Shown in pieces: positions 1 to 7,795 of a stretch of 64,000 bases of DNA. The notes beneath the pieces were generated by a model. That model was not told the DNA's origin and ran no database searches. It saw nothing but the letters and a program-made list of their open reading frames with translations. The first letter of the stretch is position 1; each line of letters begins with the position of its first letter. The position numbers were made by a program, and so were the translations under genes. Origin of the DNA: Lewinellaceae bacterium (lineage in GTDB: Bacteria; Bacteroidota; Bacteroidia; Chitinophagales; Saprospiraceae); assembly GCA_020636325.1 (NCBI GenBank), contig JACJYC010000026.1, positions 4,069 through 68,068 on the forward strand, given 5' to 3'.

Positions 1-393
1 ACCTATATCGAAAAACCCGGCTATATGGTGGAGTCGGACATCGCTTTTGCCGACGTCAAGCCGAAGGACTATAAAGCCGTACTCATCCTGGGCGGAAGAG
101 CGCCCGAGTTTCTGCGCCACGACCCCAAGGTGATCAGCATCGTCCGGGACTTTGACAAAGCCGGCAAGTTCATTTTTTCCATTTGCCACGGCATCCAGAT
201 CCTGGTGGCCGCGGGGTTGGTGAAGGACAAGACCCTGACCTGTTATGAGAATGTCCGCTTCGAAGTGGAAGCCTGCGGCGGCAAATTCACCGGCAAGCAG
301 GAAGCCGTGCGCGACGGGCGCTACGTGACCGGGCAAACCTGGCAGTCGCATCCGGATTTTTACCGTATGGTGTTCGCTTGCTTGGAAGAGTAG
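1..393 (+). CDS. DJ-1/PfpI family protein, 3' part
   Basis: The reading frame is open from base 1, so the gene starts before the window. The visible 130 residues carry the features of the DJ-1/PfpI (class I glutamine amidotransferase-like) fold: a GGRAPEFLR loop and the nucleophile elbow FSICHG, whose cysteine is the catalytic residue in this family, followed by ILVAAGLVKDK and YVTGQTWQSHPDF near the C-terminus. Members act as deglycases, chaperones or cysteine hydrolases in the cytoplasm. The exact activity cannot be read from a fragment. Confidence 0.88.
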   Translation, partial: TYIEKPGYMVESDIAFADVKPKDYKAVLILGGRAPEFLRHDPKVISIVRDFDKAGKFIFSICHGIQILVAAGLVKDKTLTCYENVRFEVEACGGKFTGKQEAVRDGRYVTGQTWQSHPDFYRMVFACLEE

Positions 394-412
394 TTTTTTT
401 CGTCTATCTTCG
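382..412 (+). promoter_or_regulatory. Promoter candidate of the ABC-F gene
   Basis: TTG at 382-384, a 20-nt spacer, then TATCTTCG at 405-412, one base from the Bacteroidota -7 consensus TAnnTTTG. It overlaps the end of the preceding gene and lies 54 nt before the ATG at 467. The same 20-nt spacing recurs at six other genes in this window. Confidence 0.45.
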
Positions 413-466
413 CAACTTTTTTGAAAATCAGGCGTCTAAATACCGCCAAATCAAAATAACGAAGAT

Positions 467-2098
467 ATGCTGAGGACCAATGACCTGGGGCTGCAATACG
501 GAAAACGCGTACTGTTCGACGAAGTGAACCTGAAGTTCACCCGCGGTAACTGCTACGGGGTTATCGGCGCCAACGGCGCGGGTAAATCCACTTTTCTGAA
601 GATCCTTTCCGGAGAGATCTCTCCCAACCGGGGCAGCGTCGACCTGGAGCCGGGCAACCGGATGGCCGTCCTCAAGCAGGATCACTTCGAATTTGAAGAC
701 CAGATCGTCCTGAACACGGTCATCATGGGGCACCGCGAGATGTACGACATCATGATCGAAAAGGACGCCATTTATATGGATCCCGATGCCTCCGATGCCG
801 ACGCCATCCGGGCCGCAGAGCTGGAGGCCACCTTCGGCGAAATGGGCGGCTGGACGGCAGAAAGCGATGCCGCCGAACTGCTCTCCAACATGGGCATCCG
901 CGAAGACCTCCACTACCGGCAGATGAAAGAACTCAGCGGCCCCGAAAAAGTGAAGGTGCTGCTGGCGCAGGCCCTGTTCGGCAACCCCGATATCCTGTTG
1001 CTGGACGAACCGACCAACGACCTGGATGCCCTGACTGTCACCTGGTTGTCGGACTTCCTGGCCGATTTCAAGAATACCGTCATCGTCGTTTCCCACGACC
1101 GGTACTTCCTCGACATGGTCTGCACCCATATCGTGGATATCGACTACCAGAAGATCCGGATCACGACCGGCAATTACACCTTCTGGTACGAAACCAGCCA
1201 GATGATGGCCCGGCAGATCGCCAACAAGAATAAGAAAGCCGAACAGAAACGTCAGGAGCTGATGGAATTCATCCAGCGATTCAGCGCCAACGCCTCCAAG
1301 TCGCGCCAGGCCACCAGCCGCAAGAAGGCCCTGGAAAAACTGGATTTTGAGGAGATCAAACCCTCCAGCCGGAAATATCCCTATATCAATTTTCAGATGG
1401 AGCGCGAACCCGGCGATCAGATCCTGCAGGTGCACAACCTGAGCAAGCGCGCAACCGACGGCTCCTGGTATTTTACAGATGTCAGCTTCACGATGAACGC
1501 GGGTGAGAAGATCGGCGTGGTATGCCGGGAAACAGCCGCTATTACCGCCCTTTTCAATATACTCGCAGGTGAGGATAAGCCCGATTCCGGTACGGTCCAA
1601 TACGGTCAGACCATCTCCCCCGAATACCTGCCTAACGCCAATGAACGGTATTTTTCCAACGAGAACGACCTGGACCTGATCAACTGGCTGCGGCAATATT
1701 CCGTGGAAAAGGACGAGCAGTTTATCCGGGGGTTCCTGGGGCGGATGCTCTTTTCGGGGGAGGAGGTATACAAGCAATCCAGCGTCCTCTCCGGGGGTGA
1801 AAAAGTGCGGTGCATGCTGTCCAGGATCATGTTGCGTTACCCCAACTTCCTGCTCCTGGACGAACCCACCAACCACCTCGACCTGGAATCCATTACGGCG
1901 CTGAACAATGCCATGACGGATTTCAAAGGCAATATGATCTTCGCTTCCCATGACCACCAGATCATGCAGACGGTTGCCAATCGCATCATCGAGATCACGC
2001 CCAACGGGATGATCGACAGCCTGCTGAGCTTCGAGGAATATCTGGCGTCTGACCGGATCCGGGAGCAACGCGGGGTGCTGGCCGGGGTGGCGGTGTGA
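467..2098 (+). CDS. ABC-F family ATPase (YkpA/YbiT-like) with one decayed ATP site
   Basis: This 543-residue protein has two nucleotide-binding domains and no membrane segments, the ABC-F arrangement of ribosome-associated translation factors and antibiotic-protection proteins. Domain 1 has Walker A GANGAGKST (residues 34-42), signature LSGPEK (156-161, normally LSGGEK), Walker B DEPTNDLD (180-187) and switch SHDR (209). The linker carries the SANASKSRQATSRKKALEKL stretch typical of the family. Domain 2 has no recognisable Walker A: the segment at residues 350-361 reads GVVCRETAAITA, with isoleucine 359 where the lysine should be. Its signature LSGGEK (441-446), Walker B DEPTNHLD (465-472) and SHDH switch are intact. 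Relatives in this subfamily already have an unusual second P-loop, but one that keeps the lysine. It stands alone behind its own promoter. Confidence 0.9.
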   Translation: MLRTNDLGLQYGKRVLFDEVNLKFTRGNCYGVIGANGAGKSTFLKILSGEISPNRGSVDLEPGNRMAVLKQDHFEFEDQIVLNTVIMGHREMYDIMIEKDAIYMDPDASDADAIRAAELEATFGEMGGWTAESDAAELLSNMGIREDLHYRQMKELSGPEKVKVLLAQALFGNPDILLLDEPTNDLDALTVTWLSDFLADFKNTVIVVSHDRYFLDMVCTHIVDIDYQKIRITTGNYTFWYETSQMMARQIANKNKKAEQKRQELMEFIQRFSANASKSRQATSRKKALEKLDFEEIKPSSRKYPYINFQMEREPGDQILQVHNLSKRATDGSWYFTDVSFTMNAGEKIGVVCRETAAITALFNILAGEDKPDSGTVQYGQTISPEYLPNANERYFSNENDLDLINWLRQYSVEKDEQFIRGFLGRMLFSGEEVYKQSSVLSGGEKVRCMLSRIMLRYPNFLLLDEPTNHLDLESITALNNAMTDFKGNMIFASHDHQIMQTVANRIIEITPNGMIDSLLSFEEYLASDRIREQRGVLAGVAV

Positions 2099-2255
2099 TA
2101 GAGGTTGGGGATAATGGTTTTTGGGCTGTGTGATTTTTGCTGTTGATTCGGTTATTTGTTGATTCGTTGATTTGGCAACGGCAGCCCTCAGATCAACTTG
2201 AAATCCATTCCATCCATTTTTAGCGGCGTCAATTCAGGATCGGCCGGCACGGATA

Positions 2256-2500
2256 TTGCCGGTTGGAAAGCCATCACATACCGGCCCTACAGGCCGGGGA
2301 CCAAATATTCAACCCGATTGCTACCGACATGGCGGACCTGACGGCCCTCGCGGTCGTTGTAAAATCGAAACATCGCCTTACCGTTCGCCAGAGGCTGGGC
2401 CTCGCCGCGGATACCCTCAAGTCTCCGACTTGCGAAATGAATGTAAGCTTGTTCCATCGGTACCGACATGGCGGACCTGACGGCCCGCGCGGTCGTTGCC
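2256..2500 (+). repeat. Mosaic of REP-like intergenic elements, types A and C
   Basis: This gap holds three dispersed elements also found at 52.6-53.3 kb. Type A (2270-2360) contains the hairpin CCGGCC-ctaca-GGCCGG, then a shared tail reading ACCGACATGGCGGACCTGAC; the tail alone recurs at 2461-2500. Type C (2386-2460, 75 bp) contains the hairpin CAAGTC-tcc-GACTTG and has a 75-bp counterpart at 52785-52859 with only a few differences. The small reading frames crossing this stretch look like by-products of the repeats. The remainder of the 2099-2705 gap (2099-2255) shows nothing recognisable. Confidence 0.75.
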
Positions 2501-2555
2501 AATCGGCTTCTTTAACCTTTATCCTTGACAGCCGCCTTACAGCTTACCACTCAAT

Positions 2556-2614
2556 TTCGGCCTCCGGACGACGAAGTCTTCGCCCTATGGCTGACGGAGT
2601 CGGCTACGCCCAGT
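2556..2614 (+). repeat. REP-like element type H, copy 1
   Basis: About 59 bp, beginning TTCGGCCTCCGG and ending GGAGTCGGCTACGCCCAGT, nearly identical to a copy at 59088-59147. The second copy shows two small hairpins (ACTTCG...CGAAGT and GCCGA-cggag-TCGGC). Both copies directly adjoin a short tandem-repeat array. Confidence 0.7.
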
Positions 2615-2619
2615 TACCA

Positions 2620-2708
2620 GACTTACAACTTACGACTTACAACTTACGACTTACAACTTACGACTTACAACTTATGACTTATGACTTACAACTTATGACT
2701 CACAACTA
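2620..2708 (+). repeat. Tandem array of 7-bp units (ACTTACA/ACTTACG/ACTTATG)
   Basis: About 12 alternating copies of a 7-bp unit, equivalent to a 14-bp double unit CAACTTACGACTTA. The array runs to the last codons of the convergent M28 peptidase gene, and its final bases contribute to that gene's stop codon. Confidence 0.85.
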
Positions 2709-3989
2709 ATCCACATCCGAAGGATCCACCCGCGAAGGGGTTTCTTTGCCGGAGATGATGGTGGCCGCGGCGGCGGCAACGGCCTTGATCGTATTCGTGA
2801 GGTGTGCCATGTCCAGGGTTGAAATCTCATCAGAGACCTGGTGGTAGTCCTTGTCGACATCGATGGGGGTGGTGCTGATGGAGTGGGCCGGCACGCCTAA
2901 GCGGGCCAGAGTGGCATTATCCGAGCGGTAAAACAGGTTTTGGGAAGGGTAGGGGTCCGCATAAAATTTGTATTGGGTTCCGGCGACCGCGCGTTGAAGG
3001 ATCTGCCCGAAATCCGATTTGTCGAATCCGGTGATCCAGGCTGAATTGGGGCCGTCCGTCGCCGGTTTGCCGATCATTTCCAGGTTGAACATGGCTACGA
3101 TCTCATCCGGGTTCAGTTGATTGGAAAAATACCGGGAACCGTAACCGCCGGATTCTTCGGCTGTAAAGGCGACGAATAGGATTGAGCGTTCGGGCTTGCC
3201 TTGTTTTTTGAAATACTCTGCCAGCGTGATCACCCCTGTTGTGCCGGAAGCGTCATCGTTGGCGCCGTTGGCGATGGAATCCCGGTTGACGGGTTTCAAT
3301 ATCCCGATATGGTCATAGTGGCCGGAAAACAATACAAACTCGTGTTTCCTTTTCCCTTTGATATACCCCACTACATTCGAGAGGTTTTGGGTATCGACCT
3401 TAGCTGACATCCGGATCCGGTAAGCTGCGGGCACTTCATCCGAGATCACAAAAACGATTGTTTTGGGCTTTATCGGCCCTATCGTCCTTCCTGCTCTGGC
3501 GGCGAAAGAGGCGTATCTGGAGAAGAACGGTTTATGTGCGGAGTGGATCCATACCACTGCTGATTCTTCAGATCTTCGGTACTCATTGAACATTTCCCGG
3601 AAATTATCCCCTTCCCCGATGAAAAGGTTTTTGATGCCGCTGTCCTGCGTCCACTCGATTTCCTTTTCGCTCGTCGAAGCAAACGCATCGCTCAGGGCCT
3701 TATCTCCGGCGGATACACTCAGTTCCGACACCGAAAACTGGTACACCGGAAAAGTCTGGAGGTAGGATTTCATTTTATTCCACTTCTTCAACCCGATCCG
3801 CTTGAATTCACCGGCAATAAAGTCGGCAGCCTTGTCGGCGTAGGGGGTGAACGCCTGCCGGCCCATCATATCGTCAGCGGCCAGGACGCCGATAATCCGC
3901 TCCACTTCGGATTGTTGGATCTGCGCAAAAAGCCGGCCGGAATAGCACAGAATAACCGCTAAAATCAAAGTCGGGATCAATCTTTTCAT
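2706..3989 (-). CDS. Secreted M28 family zinc aminopeptidase
   Basis: A 427-residue exported metallopeptidase that would release amino acids from peptides using two zinc ions. I chose the start at 3989 because it gives a clean signal peptide (MKRLIPTLILAVILCYSGRL, cleaved after FAQ); an upstream in-frame start adds 13 residues that spoil it. The zinc ligands expected for M28 are all visible in order: histidine and aspartate in SGHYDHIG, aspartate in NGANDDASG, the catalytic glutamate pair in FTAEESGGYG, the acidic residue in FNLEMIG and the last histidine in GVPAHSIS. No sorting domain is present at the C-terminus, so it may stay periplasmic. Three TAnnTTTG boxes lie upstream on this strand. 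Confidence 0.92.
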   Translation of the reverse strand: MKRLIPTLILAVILCYSGRLFAQIQQSEVERIIGVLAADDMMGRQAFTPYADKAADFIAGEFKRIGLKKWNKMKSYLQTFPVYQFSVSELSVSAGDKALSDAFASTSEKEIEWTQDSGIKNLFIGEGDNFREMFNEYRRSEESAVVWIHSAHKPFFSRYASFAARAGRTIGPIKPKTIVFVISDEVPAAYRIRMSAKVDTQNLSNVVGYIKGKRKHEFVLFSGHYDHIGILKPVNRDSIANGANDDASGTTGVITLAEYFKKQGKPERSILFVAFTAEESGGYGSRYFSNQLNPDEIVAMFNLEMIGKPATDGPNSAWITGFDKSDFGQILQRAVAGTQYKFYADPYPSQNLFYRSDNATLARLGVPAHSISTTPIDVDKDYHQVSDEISTLDMAHLTNTIKAVAAAAATIISGKETPSRVDPSDVD

Positions 3990-4050
3990 GATAAAGGATT
4001 CATTGGTTGGTGAAAAAAGGCAATACATTTTGTAGATAAAAGTTAACTTG

Positions 4051-4120
4051 CAAATCTAATATTAACAGCTGCAAACATAGTATAATATGAATTGGGAAAA
4101 ATTTCCTGAGCCCAAATTTA
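4051..4120 (-). promoter_or_regulatory. Cluster of -7 boxes upstream of the M28 gene
   Basis: Three minus-strand octamers match TAnnTTTG exactly (4051-4058, 4072-4079 and 4113-4120). None has a TTG at the 20-nt spacing seen elsewhere in the window, so which one is used, if any, is uncertain. Confidence 0.3.
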
Positions 4121-4146
4121 CCTCATTCGGCGAAGAGAAGTAAGGT

Positions 4147-4455
4147 ATGAACGTTGAGCATTTCAAAGAACTGGCATTGTCCTTCCCCGGCACGGAATCC
4201 GCGCCGCACTTCGACCGCACAGCCTTCAAGGTGATCAAAAAACGGACTTTTGCAACCTTGCACGAGCCCAGCCGCAGCGCCAATCTGGTGCTTACACCCG
4301 AATTGCAAGCCGAATTCTGCGACCTGCACCCCGGCATCACGCAGATCCCCAACAAATGGGGCCTGAAAGGCTGGACGACCTTCGACCTGGAGGCCGTTCC
4401 GGATGAGGTGGTGCTGGCGGGATTGGAAGCGGCCTACAAGCTGGTTGTAAGTTAG
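4147..4455 (+). CDS. MmcQ/YjbR family protein
   Basis: A 102-residue cytoplasmic protein of the MmcQ/YjbR family, small proteins with a cyay-like DNA-binding fold and no settled function. The family pattern is visible: an N-terminal helix ending in ALSFPGTESAPHFDRTAFKV, the core strand KKRTFATLHE, and the closing segment PNKWGLKGWTTFDLEAVPDE. It is divergent from the M28 peptidase with 157 nt between the starts. The gap after it (4456-4721) contains nothing I recognise. Confidence 0.88.
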   Translation: MNVEHFKELALSFPGTESAPHFDRTAFKVIKKRTFATLHEPSRSANLVLTPELQAEFCDLHPGITQIPNKWGLKGWTTFDLEAVPDEVVLAGLEAAYKLVVS

Positions 4456-4721
4456 AAGGTTGCAGGTCGTACCGCCGTTTCGCATAATCATCAACTTTGC
4501 CGTGGGAGAAGTCTCATTTGGAAAAACTGGCCGAGCTTCGGCGGCAACTCCAACACCGATACGCGACAATGGTTTGCTCCAATCTTTGCTGTTGGGCAGA
4601 GCGGCTGAATAATTACCGGCTCTGCATCCTCTGTTGTTCATGATTTCAATTCCATAAGTCACCGTCTGCGGGCTGATAGTTCCCGATTACTGCGTTAAAC
4701 GGACCCGTTACCCGGAGCCTT

Positions 4722-4752
4722 TTGCTTTGAGGTTGTTCATGGTCGAAATTTG
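4722..4752 (+). promoter_or_regulatory. Promoter candidate before the truncated discoidin gene
   Basis: TTG at 4722-4724, 20 nt, then GAAATTTG at 4745-4752, one mismatch from TAnnTTTG. The ATG of the next reading frame follows after 32 nt. Confidence 0.4.
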
Positions 4753-4784
4753 CATTTATCATTAACCATTCAATTTATTTAACC

Positions 4785-5159
4785 ATGAAAACAATAAAAT
4801 TCGCTTTTTCAAAGCAGGTCATAGCCATGCTGCTGCTTTTCTGTTGTGCCGGGTTTACCCAGGCTCAAAACGTAGTGGAACTTGCCAAAGGAAAAACTGC
4901 AACCCAATCCAGTGCATACCACCCTTATGCAGGCCAAGCCTTCAAAGCGGTAGATGGCAATACCTCAGGCAGGTGGACGGATGGTTCCGTGACGCACACC
5001 ATCGCCCCAGGTGAATTCAATGCCCGCCCGGACATCCAGTTATCAGCGTCCGGTTGCCAGTTACCCGCCGTCAGTATCCAGTTACGCCTTTCCTGTTTCA
5101 TTCCGCACCCAACCACCCGAAATTTGTGTGGTAATCAAAAAATGTATAGTGAAAAATAA
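4785..5159 (+). pseudogene. Truncated secreted discoidin (F5/8 type C) protein
   Basis: The 124-residue reading frame starts like a secreted carbohydrate-binding protein: a signal peptide ending AGFTQAQ, then LAKGKTATQSSAYHPYAGQA and AVDGNTSGRWTDGSVTHT, the usual opening of a coagulation factor 5/8 C-terminal (discoidin/fucolectin) domain. After about residue 70 the similarity stops where the core WWEVDLG-like strands should follow. The rest reads like a translated short repeat: the DNA at 5036-5090 has three spaced copies of CCAGTTA. I read this as the 5' stump of a larger gene cut by a deletion or repeat insertion. It ends 7 nt before the next gene. Confidence 0.65.
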
Positions 5160-5166
5160 AATAACC

Positions 5167-7620
5167 ATGAGAAAATCAACCTTTAAGCCCGTTTTACAGC
5201 ATGCAATGATGATCATGCTTTTCCTGAGCATTTTTTTTGTTCAGGGTCTTGAAGCGCAATCCCAGATCGGCGGCGCCGTAGTCGATGAAGCGGGTATTCC
5301 TGTGCCGTTTACCAATATCCTATTGTTACAGGCATCGGATTCCTCGCTGGTGAAAGGGGAAGTCACCGACAGTGCCGGCGCATTCCTGATCACAGACATT
5401 GCGCCGGCCGCCTACTTGTTGGAAGCCAGCATGATCGGCTACGCAAAATACAACTCCGGGGTTTTCGAATTGAAAGCGGAACCAGGTGGAAAAAAAATGG
5501 GAAGAATTTCCCTCTCGCAGAATGCAACCGAACTGGCCGGCGTTGAGGTCGTCGCCAAAAAGCCGTTCTTCGAACAGAAGATCGACCGCCTGGTGGTCAA
5601 CGTGGCCGGCAGCATTACGGCTGCGGGCGCCACAGCCCTGGAAGTGCTCGAACGCTCGCCCGGCATAATCGTCGACCGCCAGAACAGCAGCATTTCGCTG
5701 AGCGGAAAAGACGGCGTAGTGGTCATGATCAACGGCAAGATCAACCGGATGCCGATGGCCGCCGTAGTGCAGATGCTGCAGGGGATGCCTTCCGGCAATA
5801 TCGAAAAGATCGAACTGATCACCACGCCGCCGGCCAACTTTGAGGCCGAAGGGAACGCGGGATATATCAATATCGTCCTGAAGCAGTCGGGGGATCAGGG
5901 TCTGAACGGCTCCTATACAGTCTCCGGAGGAGCTGGCAAAGGAGATGTCTCTTCAGCCGCCCTCAATTTCAATTTCCGCCATCGTGACATCAACCTGTAC
6001 GGGGGCTATTCTTTCAGCCGGCAGGCCCAGCAACAGGTGTTTAATATGGATCGCCTGGTCGGCCTCAACGGGCAAACGATCCGGACCGAAACAGAAACCG
6101 TTCGGGACCCGGTTCAGCGCAATCACAATCTCCGCCTGGGACTGGACTGGAACCTGAGCCCGAAAACCGTCGTGGGGGTATTGGTCTCCGGGTATGACAA
6201 CCGATGGAGCATGGAGGCCATGAATCATTCCGTCCTGTCGCTGAACGGAATGCCTGATTCCCTGATCGCTATCCGGAATGATGAGGTCAACCATTGGCAA
6301 CACCTCGGCGGAAACCTTAACATTCAGCATACCATCGGCGAAGGGGAATCCGTGAGCCTCGATTTCGACTACCTGCGCTATGAAAACGAGAACCCGACCA
6401 ACTATCTGATCGATTATTCGGACGGATCGGGCAATTTCCTGTTCAGCGACCAGACTTTCAGCGGTAAGACCACGCCCATCCGGGTGGGGGTAGGCAAGTT
6501 GGACTATACCAAACAATTTTCAGGAAATATCCATCTGGAGGCCGGCCTGAAGGGGACGATCAACCGGTTGGACAACGATGTATCCGTCGCAGATATCCGG
6601 AACGGCATCCGGATGTACGATCCCGACCTGACCGCCAGGTACCACCTCGACGAAAGCATCGCCGCCGCGTACACCTCGCTTGACCTGAAACTGGACAAAA
6701 AATCGGATCTCAAGCTCGGGCTGCGTTATGAATATACCAATTCCAACCTGGGTTCCAATGAACAGGCCGATATCGTCGACCGGCAATACGGCAATTTCTT
6801 TCCCAGTGTTTTCCTGTCCAGGAATTTCAATGACAACAACTCCGCCAACCTTTCCTACAGCCGGCGAATTACCCGGCCGACCTTCAAGGATATGGCGCCG
6901 TTTGTCATCTTCCTGGATCCCTATACCTTCTTCTCCGGCAATGCCGCGCTGCAACCCGCCGTTTCCAACAACTTAAAGGTCGACTACCGTTACAAGAGCG
7001 CCCTGTTTTCCCTTCAATATGCGGTGGAGGACAGCGCGATCGCCGGTTTTCAGAGCCGGGTTATAGAAGGAACGAACCGGCAACTGCTCGGAGCGGAAAA
7101 TATGAAAAACAGGAAAACGGCCAACTTCACCGTGGCCTTCCCGCTGCACATTGGCAAATGGTGGAATATGCAGAATAACCTCATTGGGACCTGGCAGGAA
7201 GTCAACACGTACTTTGACGGGGAACCCGTTCAAGTCAGGGCGCAAAACCTGCAGGTCGTCTGGATCAACAGTTTCACCCTGCCCCATGATTTTAGTGCCG
7301 AACTGGTAGGGTTCTACCGGACAAGAGGGCTTTCAGGCGCCCAGGTATCCCTTCCCATGGGAGCGGTGAATATCGGCATCCAGAAGAAATTGGGCGACAA
7401 CGGCGGTACCCTTCGATTCGGGATTGACGACTTGTTCAATTCACTGGGTTTCGGCTTTGAAACCAATTTCCCGGAATACAACATGGTATCCAAAGGAACC
7501 GCCGATTTCAGTCAGCGCACCTTCAAACTGACCTATTCGCGCAATTTCGGCAACAACAAGCTCAAAGGCAGCCGCAAACGGGCTACCGGCGCGGAAGAAG
7601 AGCGCAAGCGGGTGGATTGA
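5167..7620 (+). CDS. Outer-membrane beta-barrel (TonB-dependent receptor-like) protein
   Basis: The start at 5167 gives an 817-residue protein with a signal peptide (MRKSTFKPVL..., cleaved after LEAQ); an upstream in-frame start adds 52 residues lacking any export signal. Residues about 30-105 form a carboxypeptidase-like regulatory domain (GGAVVDEAGIPVPFTNILLL, TDSAGAFLITDI). Next is a plug-like region with VLERSPGIIVDRQNSSISLS and TTPPANFEAEGNAGYINIVL, diagnostic of the outer-membrane beta-barrel family PF14905. The remaining 550 residues are aromatic-rich alternating strands ending in TFKLTYSRNFG. Such proteins import or bind ligands at the outer membrane. I see no SusD partner or TonB box with confidence, so the substrate is open. 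Confidence 0.87.
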   Translation: MRKSTFKPVLQHAMMIMLFLSIFFVQGLEAQSQIGGAVVDEAGIPVPFTNILLLQASDSSLVKGEVTDSAGAFLITDIAPAAYLLEASMIGYAKYNSGVFELKAEPGGKKMGRISLSQNATELAGVEVVAKKPFFEQKIDRLVVNVAGSITAAGATALEVLERSPGIIVDRQNSSISLSGKDGVVVMINGKINRMPMAAVVQMLQGMPSGNIEKIELITTPPANFEAEGNAGYINIVLKQSGDQGLNGSYTVSGGAGKGDVSSAALNFNFRHRDINLYGGYSFSRQAQQQVFNMDRLVGLNGQTIRTETETVRDPVQRNHNLRLGLDWNLSPKTVVGVLVSGYDNRWSMEAMNHSVLSLNGMPDSLIAIRNDEVNHWQHLGGNLNIQHTIGEGESVSLDFDYLRYENENPTNYLIDYSDGSGNFLFSDQTFSGKTTPIRVGVGKLDYTKQFSGNIHLEAGLKGTINRLDNDVSVADIRNGIRMYDPDLTARYHLDESIAAAYTSLDLKLDKKSDLKLGLRYEYTNSNLGSNEQADIVDRQYGNFFPSVFLSRNFNDNNSANLSYSRRITRPTFKDMAPFVIFLDPYTFFSGNAALQPAVSNNLKVDYRYKSALFSLQYAVEDSAIAGFQSRVIEGTNRQLLGAENMKNRKTANFTVAFPLHIGKWWNMQNNLIGTWQEVNTYFDGEPVQVRAQNLQVVWINSFTLPHDFSAELVGFYRTRGLSGAQVSLPMGAVNIGIQKKLGDNGGTLRFGIDDLFNSLGFGFETNFPEYNMVSKGTADFSQRTFKLTYSRNFGNNKLKGSRKRATGAEEERKRVD

Positions 7621-7643
7621 ATCCCGCAATTCCCGGACCCCAT

Positions 7644-7674
7644 TTGCAGAACATCGATCGGCACCGTATTTTGC
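7644..7674 (+). promoter_or_regulatory. Promoter candidate of the GH172 gene
   Basis: TTG at 7644-7646, 20 nt, then TATTTTGC at 7667-7674, a shifted variant of TAnnTTTG resembling the TATCTTGC at 12415. It lies 121 nt before the preferred ATG (7796) but only 25 nt before an alternative in-frame ATG (7700). Confidence 0.35.
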
Positions 7675-7795
7675 ATTCCGAAACCAACTTAACAACCCAA
7701 TGTCCGACAGGTCAACAGCCGTGTTCGCCGCACGATCAACCATTCTGCAAAGTATAGCGCATTTCCGGGCAGTTAAATCCACCAGGTGGGCGGGG

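Noticed and set aside
428..2068. Long open frame antisense to the ABC-F gene
   Set aside because: The sense frame has complete ABC-F motifs; the antisense frame has none and is a product of high GC at third positions. The same holds for long antisense frames over 14591-15883, 32836-35106, 41924-43162, 48224-51718 and 54904-56151.
2263..2709. Reading frame over the gap before the M28 gene
   Set aside because: It covers the REP-like elements and the ACTTACA array; its C-terminus is a Leu-Thr-Thr-Tyr repeat and it matches no protein.
5011..5166. Upstream start for the outer-membrane receptor
   Set aside because: It would place 52 residues without export features before an excellent signal peptide and overlap the truncated discoidin frame.
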